Assembly (NCBI GenBank): GCA_963791945.1
Contig: CAWBUD010000002.1
Coordinates: 992,001-1,056,000, forward strand
Source of the DNA: PALSA-1003 sp963791945
GTDB taxonomy: Bacteria; Pseudomonadota; Gammaproteobacteria; Burkholderiales; Casimicrobiaceae
Direction: 5' to 3'
Length of the DNA: 64,000 nucleotides
Below, one piece after another: positions 14,909 to 23,057 of the stretch; position 1 is the first letter of the stretch; the number at the start of each line of letters is the position of its first letter. The translations under genes and the position numbers were made by a program. The notes under the pieces were generated by a model. That model was given only the letters and a program-made list of their open reading frames with translations, made no database searches and was not told the origin of the DNA.

Positions 14909-17022
14909 ACGAGCGACCTCCGGCGGCTGCCATCGCCCCGCGGATCGGGGCGTGGCTCGCGGCCGCGCTGCTGGCGGCGACCATCGCGCTGCCCGCACGC
15001 GCCTACGACTGGCTGCAGTTCAACGGCGACGCCGCGCACAGCGGCAACAACACCAGGGAGGCGATTCTCGGCGAGGATAACGTTGCCTCTCTCGCGCAGA
15101 AGTTCCAGGTTGCGCTGCCCGGATCGTCCGACGGTGCGCCGGTATTCCTGGAATCGGTCGATACGCCTTCGGGGACCAAGGATCTGCTGTTCGTGACAAC
15201 GATGAACGGCTGGATCGTCGCGCTCGAAGCCGCCACGGGCGCGACGGTCTGGAGCCACCAGTACGGACCGAACGGCTGCGTTTCCAGCAATGGCGGCACC
15301 TGCTACACGACGTCCTCGCCGGCGATCGATCCGGACCGGCAATACGTCTACGGCTACGGGCTCGACGGCAAGGCGCACAAGTATCGCGTCGGCGACGGTG
15401 TCGAAATCTCCGGCGGCGGATGGCCGCAAATCACGACGCTCAAGGGCCAGAACGAGAAGGCTTCGTCTGCGCTCGCCATCGCAACCTCCGGCGGCGTGAG
15501 CTACCTGTACGTCGCGCACGGCGGCTATCCGGGCGACGCAGGCGATTATCAGGGCCACGTCACGGCGATCAATCTCGCGACCGGCGCGCAGAACGTCTTC
15601 AACGCCGCGTGCAGCGATCAAACGAAGCATCTCCAGCTCAACGACGCGAACTGCTCGAGCACGCGCAACGCGGTCTGGGCGCGCCCTGCTGTGATCTACG
15701 ATGCCGGAACCGACCGCATCTTCCTCGGCACGGGCAACGGCACCTACAACGGGACCACGCTCGGCCGTAACTGGAGCGAGTCGGTGCTCGCGATCAACCC
15801 CGACGGCACCGGCGCGTCGGGCAAGCCACTCGATAGTTTCACGCCGACAAACTTCCAGAACCTCGACGGCTCCGACGCGGACCTCGGCAGCACCGCGCCG
15901 GCGATCCTTCCCGTGCCTCCCAGCTCGATCGTTCAGCGCCTCGCCGTGCAGGGCGGCAAGGACAATAAGCTGCGGCTGCTCAATCTGTCGAACCTGAGCG
16001 GCCAGAGCGGCCCCGGCAAGACCGGCGGCGAAGTGCAGGCGCCGTTCAATGTGCCCCAGGGCAACAACGTACTGAGTCAGCCCGCCGTGTGGGTCAATCC
16101 GGCCGACGGAAGCACCTGGGTATTCGTCGCGACCAACGGCGGCATCAGCGGTTTGAAGCTTTTCGTCGACGCCAGCGGCAGCCCGACCATCGCCGCACAG
16201 TGGCAGAACAGCACCGGCGGCACGTCGCCGCTGATCGCCAACGACGTTCTCTACTATGCCGGCGGCAGCACGGTCCGCGCGCTCGAGCCTGCCACCGGCG
16301 CGCTGTTGTGGACGGGTACCAATGTCGGCAGCATTCACTGGCAGAGCCCGATCGTCGCCAACGGCGCCGTTTACATCGCAGTCGGCTCGAATCTGACGGC
16401 CTTTGCGCCGTCGACGGCCGCTCCGGCTTTTACGAGCCCCGGCAGCGCCGACTTCGAGGTCGGCGTGTCGGGAAGCTTCACCGTCAGGGCGGCGGGAACG
16501 CCCGTTCCGACCATCGCCGAATCCGGAGCGCTGCCCAATGGCATCACCTTTAGCGCCGCGTCAGGTGTGCTCGCCGGCACGGCGACCAGCGCCGGTAGCT
16601 TCCCGCTGCAATTCACAGCGTCGAACGGGGTAGCGCCCGACGCGATGCAAAGCTTCACGCTCAACGTCACCGCGCCGCCGCCGCCGCCGAGCTTCGCCAT
16701 CGTCGATCCGACGTGCTCGAGCTTCGCGATCACCGGTTCGCCGCCGACGCAGACCCTGGTTTGCGCCGATGGAAAGAGCGTACCCGTGTGTGCTCCCAGC
16801 GCCAGTCCAGCCGCGCCGGCCGCCGGACAGACCGTGATCATCAGCGCCAACTGTAGTAACAACCCGACTTCCTACGCCTGGACCGGCGGCAGTTGCGGGA
16901 GCCAGACGGGCCCGAGCTGCACGGTCACCAAGAAGCGCCGTGCCACCGTGACGCTCTCCGTCCGGGCAGTCAACGGCGCCGGGACGGGTGCGCCGGCATC
17001 GATCACGGTGCAGTGGCGCTAG
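14899..17022 (+). CDS. Exported PQQ-type beta-propeller with He_PIG and six-cysteine modules
   Basis: About 700 residues. The signal peptide (GAWLAAALLAATIALPARA) begins right after the previous stop, but no ATG, GTG or TTG lies between the two; CTG 14899 or an ATC at 14932/14944 are the nearest possibilities, so the start is tentative. Residues ~35-510 form a PQQ/WD-like propeller with blade motifs such as WIVALEAATGATVWSHQYG, GHVTAINLATGAQNVF and TVRALEPATGALLWTG. A He_PIG-type domain follows (~520-600: ESGALPNGITFSAASGVLAG). The last ~105 residues are the six-cysteine module also found alone in the preceding protein. The whole is an extracellular or periplasmic binding protein; no quinoprotein active-site set was confirmed. 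Confidence 0.75.
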   Translation: MEIDERPPAAAIAPRIGAWLAAALLAATIALPARAYDWLQFNGDAAHSGNNTREAILGEDNVASLAQKFQVALPGSSDGAPVFLESVDTPSGTKDLLFVTTMNGWIVALEAATGATVWSHQYGPNGCVSSNGGTCYTTSSPAIDPDRQYVYGYGLDGKAHKYRVGDGVEISGGGWPQITTLKGQNEKASSALAIATSGGVSYLYVAHGGYPGDAGDYQGHVTAINLATGAQNVFNAACSDQTKHLQLNDANCSSTRNAVWARPAVIYDAGTDRIFLGTGNGTYNGTTLGRNWSESVLAINPDGTGASGKPLDSFTPTNFQNLDGSDADLGSTAPAILPVPPSSIVQRLAVQGGKDNKLRLLNLSNLSGQSGPGKTGGEVQAPFNVPQGNNVLSQPAVWVNPADGSTWVFVATNGGISGLKLFVDASGSPTIAAQWQNSTGGTSPLIANDVLYYAGGSTVRALEPATGALLWTGTNVGSIHWQSPIVANGAVYIAVGSNLTAFAPSTAAPAFTSPGSADFEVGVSGSFTVRAAGTPVPTIAESGALPNGITFSAASGVLAGTATSAGSFPLQFTASNGVAPDAMQSFTLNVTAPPPPPSFAIVDPTCSSFAITGSPPTQTLVCADGKSVPVCAPSASPAAPAAGQTVIISANCSNNPTSYAWTGGSCGSQTGPSCTVTKKRRATVTLSVRAVNGAGTGAPASITVQWR

Positions 17023-17036
17023 CGCTGCGTGGCGAT

Positions 17037-17058
17037 GACGCGCGCGACTTCGCGCGTC
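17037..17058 (+). terminator. Hairpin between the propeller gene and the glycosylase gene
   Basis: GACGCGCG (17037-17044) pairs with CGCGCGTC (17051-17058) around a six-base loop, starting 15 bases after the propeller stop codon. There is no T tract, so it may be a Rho-dependent pause or 3' end stabiliser rather than an intrinsic terminator. Confidence 0.35.
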
Positions 17059-17073
17059 GTATCATAGGCACGC

Positions 17074-17691
17074 ATGAGCAAGGTTCCACGCCGCCTGCGC
17101 CGCGGCGAGCTTCCCGTCGATACGACAGCATTGGCTCAATTCCTGATCGGCCAGACGCTGGTCCACGATCATCCCGCGGGAAGGATGAGCGGCCGCATCA
17201 TCGAAACCGAGGCCTACGTGGTCGGCGACGCCGCATGCCACGCGTTTCGGGGACCCACGGCGCGCAACCGAGCGCTGTTTCTCGAGCGCGGTCACGCGTA
17301 TGTCTACTTCATCTACGGCTGCTGGCACGCGCTCAATGTCTGCGGCGAAAACGCGGGCGTGGGCGCAGGCGTTCTGCTGCGGTCGATCGAGCCGCTCGAA
17401 GGCATCGATCTCATGCGCAGGCGCCGTGGTGTCCGGCGCGACCTCGATCTCGCGCGGGGGCCAGGCAGGCTGGCAACGGCGCTCGACATCGACCGGCGAT
17501 TCAACGGCGCGGACCTGTGCGCGGCCGGGCGGCTATGGCTCGGCGCCGCGATCCGGCCGACCGGAGGCATCGGTCGCAGCCGGAGGATCGGCCTCAGTCG
17601 CGAGATCGAGCGTAAGCTTCGCTTCTTCGAACGCGACAATCCGTACGTCAGCGGGACGCGCGGGCTCAACGGCCACGCTCGTACGGAATAA
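17074..17691 (+). CDS. DNA-3-methyladenine glycosylase (AAG/MPG family)
   Basis: 205 residues, the family length. The enzyme excises 3-methyladenine and other alkylated or deaminated purines during base excision repair. The family signature IIETEAYVVGDAACHAFRGP carries the catalytic glutamate, followed by TARNRALFLERGHAYVYFIY with the tyrosine and Phe/Tyr that flip and stack the base, and the conserved NVCGENAGVGAGVLLRSIEP. The C-terminus includes ARGPGRLATALDID and the arginine-rich end. The gene is alone; a hairpin at 17037-17058 lies just upstream. The downstream cytochrome gene starts 28 bases later but is unrelated in function. Confidence 0.93.
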   Translation: MSKVPRRLRRGELPVDTTALAQFLIGQTLVHDHPAGRMSGRIIETEAYVVGDAACHAFRGPTARNRALFLERGHAYVYFIYGCWHALNVCGENAGVGAGVLLRSIEPLEGIDLMRRRRGVRRDLDLARGPGRLATALDIDRRFNGADLCAAGRLWLGAAIRPTGGIGRSRRIGLSREIERKLRFFERDNPYVSGTRGLNGHARTE

Positions 17692-17719
17692 TCTGCCGGG
17701 CTGTCACGAGGATTTCGTC

Positions 17720-18592
17720 ATGTCGTCCATCGCTTCAGAGCCCGTGACCGTCGCGCCGCGCCGGTTCGGCAGCTACCTTTACTACCGGCACGCGCTGCCC
17801 GTGCGACTCATGCATTGGATCAACGTGATCGCGCTCACGGTCCTGCTCCTGAGCGGGCTCAATATTTTCAGCGCGCACCCGGCGCTCTATTGGGGGAAAT
17901 CGTCCTATACGGGGCGCGGGCCGGTGTTCAAGATCGACGCGCGGGAAAACGACGATGGCAATACGGTCGGCGTCACCCGGGTCCTCGGGCACGATTTCGT
18001 CACCACCGGCGTGCTTGGCGCCTCCAAGAGTGAGGACGGCGAGGTGGTCGAGCGGACGTTTCCGTCATGGCTGACTATTCCTGGTAACCGCTGGCTGGCG
18101 ATGGCTCGCCGCTGGCATTTCTTCTTCGCGTGGGTCTTTGTCATCAACGGACTGTGCTATGTGGCTTATTCGATTGCGAGCCGACACCTGTCCCGCGACC
18201 TCGCACTCGATCGGAAGGATTGGCGCTCGATCGGTCGCTCGATCGTCGAACACCTGCGCTTCAAGCATCCCACGGGCGAGGCCGCGAAGCGCTACAACGT
18301 GCTGCAGAAGCTCACGTATCTGCTCGTCATCTTCGTGCTTCTGCCGCTGGTCGTGCTGATGGGGCTCGCGATGTCGCCCTGGCTCGACACGCTCGTTCCA
18401 GGCTGGGTCGATCTCGTGGGCGGCCGGCAGGCGGCACGCACGATTCATTTCATCGTCGCGTGGCTGATCGTAGCCTTCGTCCTGATTCACGTGTTCGAAG
18501 TCATCGTCGCCGGATTCTGGAACGAGCTCCGGTCGATGATCACCGGACGTTATAGAGTCGCCGTGGAGGCACCCGATGAAATTGCTCGCTAG
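17720..18592 (+). CDS. Cytochrome b561-type membrane subunit
   Basis: 290 residues from ATG 17720, with GAGG 8 bases upstream. Four membrane helices carry candidate heme-b histidines: LMHWINVIALTVLLLSGL, RRWHFFFAWVFVINGLCYVA, VLQKLTYLLVIFVLLPLVV and RTIHFIVAWLIVAFVLIHVF. A polar loop of about 75 residues between helices 1 and 2 contains KIDARENDDGNTVGV. This is the pattern of Ni-hydrogenase/formate-dehydrogenase-like b subunits that pass electrons between quinone and a periplasmic partner. The partner is the Tat-exported molybdopterin protein whose gene overlaps by 17 bases. Confidence 0.88.
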   Translation: MSSIASEPVTVAPRRFGSYLYYRHALPVRLMHWINVIALTVLLLSGLNIFSAHPALYWGKSSYTGRGPVFKIDARENDDGNTVGVTRVLGHDFVTTGVLGASKSEDGEVVERTFPSWLTIPGNRWLAMARRWHFFFAWVFVINGLCYVAYSIASRHLSRDLALDRKDWRSIGRSIVEHLRFKHPTGEAAKRYNVLQKLTYLLVIFVLLPLVVLMGLAMSPWLDTLVPGWVDLVGGRQAARTIHFIVAWLIVAFVLIHVFEVIVAGFWNELRSMITGRYRVAVEAPDEIAR

Positions 18593-19352
18593 GAACTCCC
18601 GCCGCCGCTTTCTCGCCCGGAGCGTGGGTACCGTCGGGGCGCTGGTGCTTTCGGGCTGCGACGCGTTGTCGCGCACGGAGTGGTTCCCGAAGATGCTCGC
18701 TTCAGCCGAGACGCTGAACCGCAGGGCACAGCATCTGCTCGAGCCGCGCAAAGCGATGGCGCAGGAATTCACCGAAGCCGATCTCTCGCCGGAGTTTCGC
18801 AGCAACGGGACGGCGATGCCGAACAGCCCCGCGTATCGGGCACTGGCGGCCGGCTCGTTCGCGGACTATCGCCTCGAAGTTGGCGGACTGATCCAACGAC
18901 CCGCGAGCCTGTCGCTCGCGGACCTGCGCGCGCTTCCGAGCCGCACGCAGATCACGCGCCACGACTGCGTCGAAGGCTGGAGCGCGATCGGCAAGTGGAA
19001 GGGCGCGAAGCTCTCCGCGCTGCTTGAGAACGTCGGACCCAGGCCCGAGGCGCGTTACGTCGTGTTCCATTGCGCCGATCCCATGGAGGACGACGGCACA
19101 GCGCCGTATTACGAGAGCATCGACATGAACGACGCGATGCACCCGCAAACCATTCTTGCCTACGAGCTCAACGACCGGGCGCTCCCGATCAAGAACGGCG
19201 CGCCGATCCGCCTCCGGGTCGAGCGGCAGCTCGGCTACAAGCACGCCAAGTACGTCATGCGCATCGAGCTCGTCGAGAGCTTCGCCCGCATCGCGGGGGG
19301 AATGGGCGGCTACTGGGAAGATCAGGGCTACGAGTGGTACGCGGGTATTTGA
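18576..19352 (+). CDS. Tat-exported molybdopterin protein (sulfite oxidase/YedY fold)
   Basis: 258 residues; ATG 18576 follows a GGAGG-like site. The N-terminus is a Tat signal (SRRRFLARS, then a hydrophobic GTVGALVLSGC whose cysteine could be lipidated). The catalytic domain starts near residue 85 and has RHDCVEGWSAIGKWKG with Cys131 as the expected molybdenum ligand, then CADPMEDDGTAPYYESIDM and the conserved AYELNDRALPIKNGAPIRLR. The family reduces or oxidises small sulfur/nitrogen oxides or oxidised methionine in the periplasm. Overlap with the b561 gene supports a two-gene redox unit like MsrPQ but with a different membrane subunit. Substrate is not predictable here. Confidence 0.9.
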   Translation: MKLLARNSRRRFLARSVGTVGALVLSGCDALSRTEWFPKMLASAETLNRRAQHLLEPRKAMAQEFTEADLSPEFRSNGTAMPNSPAYRALAAGSFADYRLEVGGLIQRPASLSLADLRALPSRTQITRHDCVEGWSAIGKWKGAKLSALLENVGPRPEARYVVFHCADPMEDDGTAPYYESIDMNDAMHPQTILAYELNDRALPIKNGAPIRLRVERQLGYKHAKYVMRIELVESFARIAGGMGGYWEDQGYEWYAGI

Positions 19353-19435
19353 CCCGGTGAGTTGTTCACTTCAGCGCGCCTTGGTTGACTGCTTCCCGGG
19401 CGGCGGCGACACTGCGCGCTTTGCCCGCCGCGACC

Positions 19436-21121
19436 ATGCTGAGCGTCCGCTTCGACCGCTTCTATCGTTACCAGGAACTGGGCGAGGTTCTCCGTGCGCT
19501 TGCCGCCGAATTTCCAGGTCTCGCGAGCATCGAGTCGATCGGCCGCAGCCATGAAGGCCGGGATATCTGGCTGGTCACGGTCACGAGCCGCGCGACCGGC
19601 GAAGCCGCGGACAAGCCTGCATTCTGGGTCGACGGCAACATCCATTCGACCGAGGTCGCGGCTTCGGTCGCGGCGGTGTATTTCCTCAAGTACCTCGTCG
19701 ACGGCTACGGCAAGGACCCCGACGTCACGCGTGCGCTGGACACCCGCGCCTTCTACGTCTGCCCTCGCATTAATCCCGACGGCGCGGAATGGGCGCTCGC
19801 GGACAAACCGAAATTCGTACGCTCCAGCACGCGCAGCTATCCGTACGAGGAAGACTCGATCGAAGGGCTGACGGTCGAGGATATCGACGGCGATGGCCGG
19901 ATCCTGCAGATGCGCATTCTGGATCCGAACGGGCTCTGGAAGCCTCATCCGCAGGAGCCGCGGCTCATGGTCCGTCGCGATCCCGCAGAAGTGGGCGGAA
20001 CCTACTACAGGATCCTTCCCGAGGGGCGCCTGGAGGGGTATGATGGCTTCACGTTAAAGGTGAAAAAACCTCGACAAGGGCTTGATCTAAACAGAAACTT
20101 TCCAGGCAACTGGCGACAGGAGTACGAACAGCTCGGTGCCGGACCTTTCCCGACGTCCGAGCCAGAGATCCGCGCGGTCGCGGACTTCGTCGTTGCGCAT
20201 CCGAACATCATGGGCGGGGTCGCCTTCCACACCTGGGCGGGCGTGCTGCTGCGGCCCTTCGACCACCTGCCCGACACCGAGATGCATGCGGAAGACCTCT
20301 GGCATTATCAGCGCGTCGGCAACAAGGGCACGGAGCTCACCGGCTATCCGGCCATCTCCGTCTACCACGAATTCCGCTACCACCCGAAGCAGGTGATCGG
20401 CGGCGCGTTCGACTGGGTCTACGACCACTTCGGCATGTTCAGCTGGGTGGTCGAGATCTGGAGTCCGATGCGCGAAGCCGGCATCGAGAAGTATCTGTAC
20501 ATCGACTGGTTCCGCGACCATCCGATCGACGACGATCTCAAGCTTTTCCGATGGAGCGAGGAGAAGCTCGAGGGCAGGGCGCACGTCGACTGGAAGCCGT
20601 TCCAGCATCCCGAGCTGGGCGCGGTCGAGATCGGCGGCTGGAATCGCTTCCATGCCTTCGGCAATCCGCCGCTGCACAGGCTCGAGGGCGAAGTCGCACG
20701 CTTTCCTAAGTGGCTGCTCTGGCAGGCGCTGCTCTCGCCCAGGATGGAGCTCGTCACCGCCGACGCCGTCTCCCTCGGCGGAGGAACGTGGCGCGTCCGG
20801 CTCGTGGTTCAGAACACGGGCTGGCTGCCCAGCTACGTGAGCAAGCGGGCGCTCGAGCGCAAGGTCGTGCGCGGCGTTATCGCCGAGATCGCGCTTCCGC
20901 CCGGTGCCGAGCTCGCGAGCGGCAAGCGACGCGAAGAGATCGGCCAGCTGGAGGGCAAGGCCTACAAGCACACCGGGATCTCGTTCTGGCCGGACTATCA
21001 TGTCACCGACGACCGCGCGAAGGCCGAGTGGATCGTGCGCGGAAAAACCGGAGATCGCATCGAGCTCGTTGCGCGCCATGAGCGCGCCGGAACGGTCCGC
21101 ACATCGGTGGTGCTGCAGTGA
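19436..21121 (+). CDS. M14 family zinc carboxypeptidase
   Basis: 561 residues from ATG 19436; a TTG at 19385 would add 17 residues of unlikely sequence. The zinc site is complete: His and Glu in WVDGNIHSTEVAASVAAVYF, the third His in GGVAFHTWAGVLLRPF, and the catalytic Glu in SWVVEIWSPM. The substrate-binding stretch RINPDGAEW and LDLNRNFPGNW is present. Between them an insert of about 90 residues (EDIDGDGRILQMRILDPNG) is typical of the large bacterial M14 members related to zinc carboxypeptidases of unknown substrate. The C-terminal ~130 residues form a beta-rich extra domain. No signal peptide is visible. The stop overlaps the next gene's frame. Confidence 0.9.
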   Translation: MLSVRFDRFYRYQELGEVLRALAAEFPGLASIESIGRSHEGRDIWLVTVTSRATGEAADKPAFWVDGNIHSTEVAASVAAVYFLKYLVDGYGKDPDVTRALDTRAFYVCPRINPDGAEWALADKPKFVRSSTRSYPYEEDSIEGLTVEDIDGDGRILQMRILDPNGLWKPHPQEPRLMVRRDPAEVGGTYYRILPEGRLEGYDGFTLKVKKPRQGLDLNRNFPGNWRQEYEQLGAGPFPTSEPEIRAVADFVVAHPNIMGGVAFHTWAGVLLRPFDHLPDTEMHAEDLWHYQRVGNKGTELTGYPAISVYHEFRYHPKQVIGGAFDWVYDHFGMFSWVVEIWSPMREAGIEKYLYIDWFRDHPIDDDLKLFRWSEEKLEGRAHVDWKPFQHPELGAVEIGGWNRFHAFGNPPLHRLEGEVARFPKWLLWQALLSPRMELVTADAVSLGGGTWRVRLVVQNTGWLPSYVSKRALERKVVRGVIAEIALPPGAELASGKRREEIGQLEGKAYKHTGISFWPDYHVTDDRAKAEWIVRGKTGDRIELVARHERAGTVRTSVVLQ

Positions 21122-21138
21122 ACGGGGAACGTAAAAAC

Positions 21139-21543
21139 ATGGCGCGAGTCGTCGGTCTCGGCGGGCTCTTCTTCAAATCACCCGATCCCGGGCGGTTGCT
21201 TGCCTGGTACGCCAAGTGGCTCGGCATGGGCGACGGGAAGTCGTCGGTGGAATTCGCAGCGGCAACGCTGCCCCCGGGCGCCTTCACGGTGTGGAGCCCG
21301 TTTCCCGACAGTACCGACTACTTCCGACCTTCCGCGCGCGAGTTCATGTTCAACCTTATCGTCGACGATCTCGACAGCGCGCTGGGTCAGGTCCATCTCG
21401 GCGGCGCGCAGGTCGTGGGCGAGGTGGAAGAGCACGAATACGGTCGGTTCGGCTGGTTCGTCGATCCGGATGGAAACAAGGTCGAGTTGTGGGAGCCACC
21501 AGCGCGAGGCGGCGGGGGTGAAGCCGACGATGCAGCGAAATAG
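21139..21543 (+). CDS. VOC family (glyoxalase-like) protein
   Basis: 134 residues from ATG 21139 (a GTG at 21118 overlapping the preceding stop would add seven residues). The sequence follows the vicinal-oxygen-chelate betaalphabetabetabeta pattern: GGLFFKSPDPGRLLAWYAKW, FNLIVDDLDSALGQVHLGGA and the terminal YGRFGWFVDPDGNKVELWEP whose final Glu is the usual metal ligand. Members are metal-dependent isomerases, dioxygenases or resistance proteins; this one cannot be assigned. It overlaps the AcpA-like gene by 14 bases. Confidence 0.85.
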   Translation: MARVVGLGGLFFKSPDPGRLLAWYAKWLGMGDGKSSVEFAAATLPPGAFTVWSPFPDSTDYFRPSAREFMFNLIVDDLDSALGQVHLGGAQVVGEVEEHEYGRFGWFVDPDGNKVELWEPPARGGGGEADDAAK

Positions 21544-23041
21544 GGCAGGGCGCGGCGCGGGGCGAGCGCTTGGCCTCGTCCTCGCCGTCCTCGCGCTCGT
21601 CGCGTGCACCGCGCCACCCACGCCCGCCGGTCGCAGCGGGTTTTCGCGCATCGACCACATCGTCGTGGTTTACGCGGAGAACCGGAGCTTCGATCACCTT
21701 TACGGCCTGTTCCCGGGCGCCGACGGGATCGCGAACGCGACGGTCGCCCAGTACACACAGCTCGACCACGACGGCAAGCCGTTGCCCCATTTGCCTCCGG
21801 TGTGGACAGCCGACCGCAAGCCGGATCCGCGCTTTCCGATGGATCTGCCGAACCGACCCTTCCGCATCGACGCACCACCCGTATCGCAATCGCTCGACAA
21901 GATCTTGCCGAGCCCGATTCATCAGTTCTGGCAGAACCAGGAGCAGATCGCCGGCGGCGCCAACAACCGATTCGTGGCGATGAGCAACGTGGGCAGCTGG
22001 GTCATGGGCTATTTCGACGGGTCGCGGCTCAAGCTCTGGCAATGGGCGCGCGACTACACGCTGGCCGATCATTTTTTCATGGGCGCATTCGGAGGCTCCT
22101 TTCTCAATCACTTCTGGCTCGTCTGCGCCTGCACGCCGACCTTCAGGGACGCACCAGCGGCGCAGCGCGCGAAGCTCGACGAAGCGGGGCACCTCACCCG
22201 GCGACCGGGCTCGCCTTCATCCGTCCTGCAAGGTCCGGTGCAGGTGTTCGACGGTGCCGTGACGCCCGACGGCTACGTCGTCAATACGTCGCAACCGCCC
22301 TACGAGCCGAGCGGTGTGCCGCCAGCCGCGGACGGCAACCGCGATCTGGCCGATCCGGCGCGCTTTCCAGTGCCTCCGCAGACGCAGAAGACGATCGGCG
22401 ACACACTGTCCGCCAAGAACGTCACCTGGGCCTGGTATGCGGGAGGGTGGAACGCCGCGCTGGCCGACGGCCGCCAGGAGCCTACGGCGAAGCGGGCGAC
22501 CATCTACAATCGCGCCGCCGACAGTCCGAATTTCCAGCCTCATCACCAACCGTTCAATTACTTCGCGCGATTCGCACCGGGCACGGTCGACCGCGCAGAA
22601 CATCTTAAAGACGGCGCCGATTTCATCGCCGCGATCGACAGCGGCACGCTGCCGCAGGTCGCGTTCTACAAGCCGCCGGGACGGTTGACCCAGCACCCGA
22701 GCTACACCGATCTCGTGAGCGGCGACATGCACATCGCCGATCTGCTGGATCACCTCCGTCGCAGCCCGCAGTGGAACAGCATGGCTGTCATCGTCACCTA
22801 CGATGAAAACGGCGGCTTCTGGGACCATGTACCCCCGCCGGCCGGCGACCGATGGGGTCCGGGGACCCGGATCCCCGCGATCATCGTTTCGCCGTTCGCG
22901 CGACGGGGTTACATCGATCATACGTCCTACGATACGACGTCTATCATCAAATTCATCACGCGCCGCTACGATCTGGAACCGTTACCCGGCGTCCGGCCGG
23001 GCGCCGGCGATCTTACGGCGGCTTTCGACTTCGGCGGCTGA
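21530..23041 (+). CDS. AcpA-type acid phosphatase / phosphoesterase lipoprotein
   Basis: 503 residues from ATG 21530. A signal peptide ends in a lipobox (LAVLALVACT), so the enzyme should be membrane-anchored outside the cytoplasm. The body matches the phosphoesterase family that includes phospholipase C and AcpA: IDHIVVVYAENRSFDHLYGL with the metal-site Glu/Asn near the start, and the C-terminal YDENGGFWDHVPPP. A middle section has the NHFWLVCACTPTF segment. The substrate may be phosphate esters or phospholipid head groups. It overlaps the VOC gene and is 16 bases from the MFS gene, so the three may form an operon. Confidence 0.88.
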   Translation: MQRNRAGRGAGRALGLVLAVLALVACTAPPTPAGRSGFSRIDHIVVVYAENRSFDHLYGLFPGADGIANATVAQYTQLDHDGKPLPHLPPVWTADRKPDPRFPMDLPNRPFRIDAPPVSQSLDKILPSPIHQFWQNQEQIAGGANNRFVAMSNVGSWVMGYFDGSRLKLWQWARDYTLADHFFMGAFGGSFLNHFWLVCACTPTFRDAPAAQRAKLDEAGHLTRRPGSPSSVLQGPVQVFDGAVTPDGYVVNTSQPPYEPSGVPPAADGNRDLADPARFPVPPQTQKTIGDTLSAKNVTWAWYAGGWNAALADGRQEPTAKRATIYNRAADSPNFQPHHQPFNYFARFAPGTVDRAEHLKDGADFIAAIDSGTLPQVAFYKPPGRLTQHPSYTDLVSGDMHIADLLDHLRRSPQWNSMAVIVTYDENGGFWDHVPPPAGDRWGPGTRIPAIIVSPFARRGYIDHTSYDTTSIIKFITRRYDLEPLPGVRPGAGDLTAAFDFGG

Positions 23042-23057
23042 ACGTCCGAGCGCCTTC

